Source: CAYYBZ01 sp964470285 [NCBI: uncultured Oligoflexia bacterium]
GTDB lineage: Bacteria > Bdellovibrionota_G > CAYYBZ01
Assembly (NCBI GenBank): GCA_964470285.1
Contig: CAYYBZ010000081.1
Span: 1 to 7,640 of the forward strand
Reading direction: 5' to 3'
DNA length: 7,640 bases
Shown: positions 5,165 through 7,640 of the stretch, piece after piece
How positions within the stretch are numbered: position 1 is the first letter of the stretch
Layout: every line of letters begins with the position of its first letter
The notes under the pieces: generated by a model
The model's database searches: none
Told to the model about the DNA's origin: nothing
What the model saw: the letters and a program-made list of their open reading frames with translations, nothing else
Position numbers and translations under genes: made by a program

Positions 5165-6724
5165 ATGGAAAAAATACATACAGACTGTCTGGTAATTGGA
5201 ACGGGACTTGCCGGGTTGGCTACGGCACTTGAACTTTCAAAAGCCGGAATAGATACATGCCTTATAACCCGTGCAAAAAAACCGGAAATTTCTTCGAGTT
5301 ATTATGCGCAGGGTGGAATTATCTATACATCCGATCAAGATTCCCCTGAGAAGCTCAAGGCCGACATAATTTCAGCCGGAGACTCTCTATGTAATATTAA
5401 AGCGGTTGAAAATTTGATCGAATGGGGTCCGAAACTGGTTAAGAAAATTCTGATCGATGAAGTAGGGATTAAATTCGATATGAATTCAAACGGATCATTT
5501 GACCTAACGGAAGAGGGAGGGCATTCAACAAGAAGAATTCTCCATATCGGTGACTACACCGGCGAAGCAATAGAGAAACATTTTATTAATTATCTTGAAT
5601 CAAAAGAAAATATAAGGATAATGACAGAAACAACCGCTATCGATCTTTTGACTCTATCACATCACTCAACAAATTCACTTGATATTTACCGTGAACCCGC
5701 CTGCATTGGTGCATACGTGTACGATCAGAAAAAGGGAAAAGTGTTTTCTATAATTGCCAAAGAAACCGTTCTTGCTACCGGGGGATTGGGGCAGATATAT
5801 TTGCATACATCCAATCCTGAAACAGCCAGAGGAGACGGATATACTATGGCAAACCTGGCAGGGGCCAAACTTCTTAACATGGAATATGTGCAGTTTCATC
5901 CTACTACTCTTTACAATAAATCGTCCAACGAACGATTTCTTATTTCTGAAAGTATAAGGGGCGAAGGAGGAAAGCTTCTTAACAGATTTAAGAATGAATT
6001 CATGGATAATTATCATGAAATGGGCTCCTTAGCCCCTAGAGATATTGTAGCAAGGGCGATTCATGAAGAGATGCTTAAGAACTCTTCCGATCATGTATGG
6101 CTAGATATTTCCTATAAACCGGCTGACTGGATAAAAACACGGTTCCCACATATTTATAAAAGATGCTTAGAAAATGATTTAAATATTACTAAAACTCCGA
6201 TTCCAGTTGTCCCCGCAGCTCATTATTCATGCGGAGGAGTGGTTGTCGACGGTTTAGGTGGAACGTCTTTAAAAGGATTAAGGGCTGTTGGTGAAGTTTC
6301 GTGCACCGGAGTCCACGGAGCTAACCGTCTTGCAAGTACCTCGCTTTTAGAAGACATAGTCTGGGGAGCCAGAGCCGGAGAAACTATAGCTTCGAGTATT
6401 AAAAAAAATGAGTTCTGTCTTCCTGTGGTTAAGGATTGGCAGTACCAAAAGGAAGAAGTCGATCCCGCTCTTATAAGGCAGGACTGGCTAATGATTAAAC
6501 ATACAATGTGGAATTATGTCGGTTTGGTGAGAACGAGAAAACGTCTTGAAAGGGCAAGAAGCATTTTGGCAGGCCTTGTTAACGAAATAGAAACCTTTTA
6601 CAAGAACTCGGAGATTACCGACGGCCTGATAGGTCTTAGAAACGGCGTAAGAACCGCCAATATTGTGCTTAATGCGGCAAGGATTAACCGAACATCGCGT
6701 GGTTGTCATTTCATCAAAGATTGA
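5165..6724 (+). CDS. nadB: L-aspartate oxidase NadB
   Basis: This FAD enzyme oxidises L-aspartate to iminoaspartate, the unstable substrate handed to NadA; in E. coli it can use oxygen or fumarate. The 519 residues include the FAD dinucleotide motif G12-x-G14-x-x-G17, A-Q-G-G-I (48-52), E-G-G-H-S (117-121), A-T-G-G followed by T-S-N-P and R-G-D-G, Q-F-H-P-T, R-G-E-G-G, L-A-P-R-D with R292, H-Y-S-C-G-G, G-V-H-G-A-N-R-L-A-S with R388, and the helical C-terminal domain of the succinate dehydrogenase/fumarate reductase flavoprotein family. E117, R292 and R388 correspond to E. coli catalytic residues E121, R290 and R386. I prefer ATG at 5165 over the adjacent TTG at 5162. No clear Shine-Dalgarno is visible, so translation may depend on ribosomes leaving nadC 13 nt upstream. 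Confidence 0.96.
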   Translation: MEKIHTDCLVIGTGLAGLATALELSKAGIDTCLITRAKKPEISSSYYAQGGIIYTSDQDSPEKLKADIISAGDSLCNIKAVENLIEWGPKLVKKILIDEVGIKFDMNSNGSFDLTEEGGHSTRRILHIGDYTGEAIEKHFINYLESKENIRIMTETTAIDLLTLSHHSTNSLDIYREPACIGAYVYDQKKGKVFSIIAKETVLATGGLGQIYLHTSNPETARGDGYTMANLAGAKLLNMEYVQFHPTTLYNKSSNERFLISESIRGEGGKLLNRFKNEFMDNYHEMGSLAPRDIVARAIHEEMLKNSSDHVWLDISYKPADWIKTRFPHIYKRCLENDLNITKTPIPVVPAAHYSCGGVVVDGLGGTSLKGLRAVGEVSCTGVHGANRLASTSLLEDIVWGARAGETIASSIKKNEFCLPVVKDWQYQKEEVDPALIRQDWLMIKHTMWNYVGLVRTRKRLERARSILAGLVNEIETFYKNSEITDGLIGLRNGVRTANIVLNAARINRTSRGCHFIKD

Positions 6725-6728
6725 AAAA

Positions 6729-7232
6729 TTATTTTTTAACTTTTATTCCTTCGACAAAGTGAAGCTTTTTCTTGCATGAAAGACCGCCTGTGAATCCTCC
6801 CAGAGTCCCGTCACCCTTTATTATTCTGTGACATGGAATGACAATGGCACAGGGGTTTTTACCGCAGGCATTTCCGACTGCCCTGGATGAAAGGGGACTT
6901 TTTATCCTTTTTGCTAAATACTTGTAGCTTACTGTCTTGCCGTAGGGGATTTTTGAAAGGGCACGTAAAACATCTTTTTCGAATTTACTTTTGCTTAATA
7001 TCTTAACTTTAGTTTTAAAAGTTTTACTTCTGCCCGAAAGATAGTTTTTTAATTCGGATTCGAATCTTTTCAGAGGTTTTTTTTCGAAAAGTTTGGAATT
7101 AAGAGAAGATGATTTTGAAAAACCGACCGTATAAAGTGATTTGCCGTCATGGGTATAATGAATTCTGCCAATTTTTGTCTTAATCTCTGCATAATTAATT
7201 CTTTCAGGAGTGTCTGTTTTCGGGGTTTTCAT
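6729..7232 (-). CDS. ogt: Methylated-DNA--protein-cysteine S-methyltransferase
   Basis: This suicide DNA-repair protein removes alkyl groups from O6-alkylguanine, and to a lesser degree O4-alkylthymine, onto its own Cys. The 167 residues fit the Ogt/Ada-C family. Residues 12-75 form the variable N-terminal domain. The C-terminal domain starts at F84 and carries I-P-Y-G-K-T-V-S-Y (95-103), R-A-V-G-N-A (117-122, the helix-turn-helix Arg finger region), N-P (126-127), and the active site I-P-C-H-R (132-136) with acceptor Cys134, then D-G-x-L-G-G-F (141-147). Late E161 lies in the usual L-x-x-x-E-G position. ATG at 7232 has AGGAG 8 nt upstream, overlapping the stop of the J-like gene, so the two are likely cotranscribed. 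It converges on nadB with a 4-nt gap and no clear terminator between. There is no Ada regulatory domain. Confidence 0.95.
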   Translation of the reverse strand: MKTPKTDTPERINYAEIKTKIGRIHYTHDGKSLYTVGFSKSSSLNSKLFEKKPLKRFESELKNYLSGRSKTFKTKVKILSKSKFEKDVLRALSKIPYGKTVSYKYLAKRIKSPLSSRAVGNACGKNPCAIVIPCHRIIKGDGTLGGFTGGLSCKKKLHFVEGIKVKK

Positions 7233-7243
7233 AAAAATTGCTC

Positions 7244-7640
7244 CTAAGGATTGTATTTGCCTCCGTATTTTTTAAGAAGAAGTCTGTATTCACCGCTTGT
7301 GGGATTTAATTCGAGCGCTACCTCAATAAGTTCCCTTGCTTCCTTCATGTCGTTTCTGAACTCCATGAGCTGAGCCTGTTTAGCCGCAAGTTCAGCGCAG
7401 ATTTTAGATTCAGTTTCTCCCAAAACTTCTTTTCTGTATTCTCTTCTTCGATGAATATCAATTAAGTGTTCGTAGGCCTTTTTGTAAAAATCCGCGATCT
7501 TAATAATGTTCTGTTTTGCCTTATCGGAAATATTAGGTATTTTGTGCAATTCCTTGTGTTCTTCAAGCCTTTTTTTATAAGCGAGCTCTATTTTTTCGGT
7601 ACTTCCCGACCAATGAACTCCCAAAATTGTAAAATAATCC
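7244..7640 (-). CDS. J-domain-like, TPR-like protein, partial (N-terminus beyond right edge)
   Basis: The frame is open to the window edge, giving 131 codons before the TAG at 7246-7244. Numbering from the edge, residues 1-8 read D-Y-F-T-I-L-G-V, the usual opening of a J-domain, followed by the helix II pattern E-K-I-E-x-A-Y (15-21) and the late pattern A-Y-E-H-L-x-D-x-x-R-R-R-E-Y (55-68). The His-Pro-Asp motif needed to stimulate Hsp70 ATPase is missing: the loop reads E-H-K-E-L-H-K (27-33). The C-terminal 50 residues are helical with an A-L-E-L-N-P pattern resembling one TPR unit. A TTG at 7624 could be read as a start but falls inside the J-like fold, so the gene almost surely begins further right. 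It is probably a non-canonical J-like adaptor or scaffold; its role is unknown. ogt follows 11 nt downstream. Confidence 0.72.
   Translation of the reverse strand, partial: DYFTILGVHWSGSTEKIELAYKKRLEEHKELHKIPNISDKAKQNIIKIADFYKKAYEHLIDIHRRREYRKEVLGETESKICAELAAKQAQLMEFRNDMKEARELIEVALELNPTSGEYRLLLKKYGGKYNP

Noticed and set aside
5675-6016. 113-residue minus-strand ORF inside nadB
   Set aside because: It is antisense to conserved NadB motifs and has no family features of its own.
6745-6770. CTTC/GAAG hairpin followed by T-rich sequence just after nadB, considered as its terminator
   Set aside because: The stem is only 4 bp with a long loop and lies inside the ogt coding sequence; too weak to call.

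Overview
This is an AT-rich bacterial window with compact genes on both strands. The organism probably has a Gram-negative envelope, because the first gene encodes a type II signal-peptide lipoprotein with Ser directly after the lipidated Cys. The taxon cannot be fixed from sequence alone. A de novo NAD operon beside a radical SAM/SPASM plus PqqD-like pair would suit an anaerobic or facultative lineage with many Fe-S enzymes, but that is inference.

Layout. (1) 1-846, minus: the 5' part (282 codons) of a Cys-rich lipoprotein gene that runs off the left edge. Its C-terminal half shows three degenerate repeats of about 60 residues. (2) 847-1682: an AT-rich gap of about 0.8 kb with no convincing gene. 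It holds one strong hairpin (1328-1361) that is fully paired, with one G-U, when read as minus-strand RNA. (3) 1683-3141, minus: a two-gene unit, a PqqD-like peptide-binding protein followed with a 17-bp overlap by a radical SAM/SPASM enzyme. This pairing is typical of ribosomal peptide (RiPP) modification, but no precursor peptide gene was recognised in the window. (4) 3142-3288: a divergent promoter region. (5) 3289-6724, plus: nadA-nadC-nadB, complete and tightly packed, encoding the whole aspartate-to-nicotinate-mononucleotide route. (6) 6729-7640, minus: a J-domain-like protein without the HPD motif (N-terminus outside the window), followed 11 nt later by an ogt-type DNA alkyltransferase gene that converges on nadB with a 4-nt gap.

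How they work together. NadB oxidises aspartate to iminoaspartate, NadA condenses it with dihydroxyacetone phosphate to quinolinate, and NadC converts quinolinate to nicotinate mononucleotide. The divergent PqqD/radical SAM pair probably binds and modifies a peptide or protein encoded elsewhere. The Cys-rich lipoprotein downstream on the same strand is a possible but weakly supported candidate. The NAD genes and the alkyltransferase are ordinary housekeeping genes. The unusual parts are the lipoprotein repeats, the orphan SPASM/PqqD pair, the hairpin and the HPD-less J-like protein.
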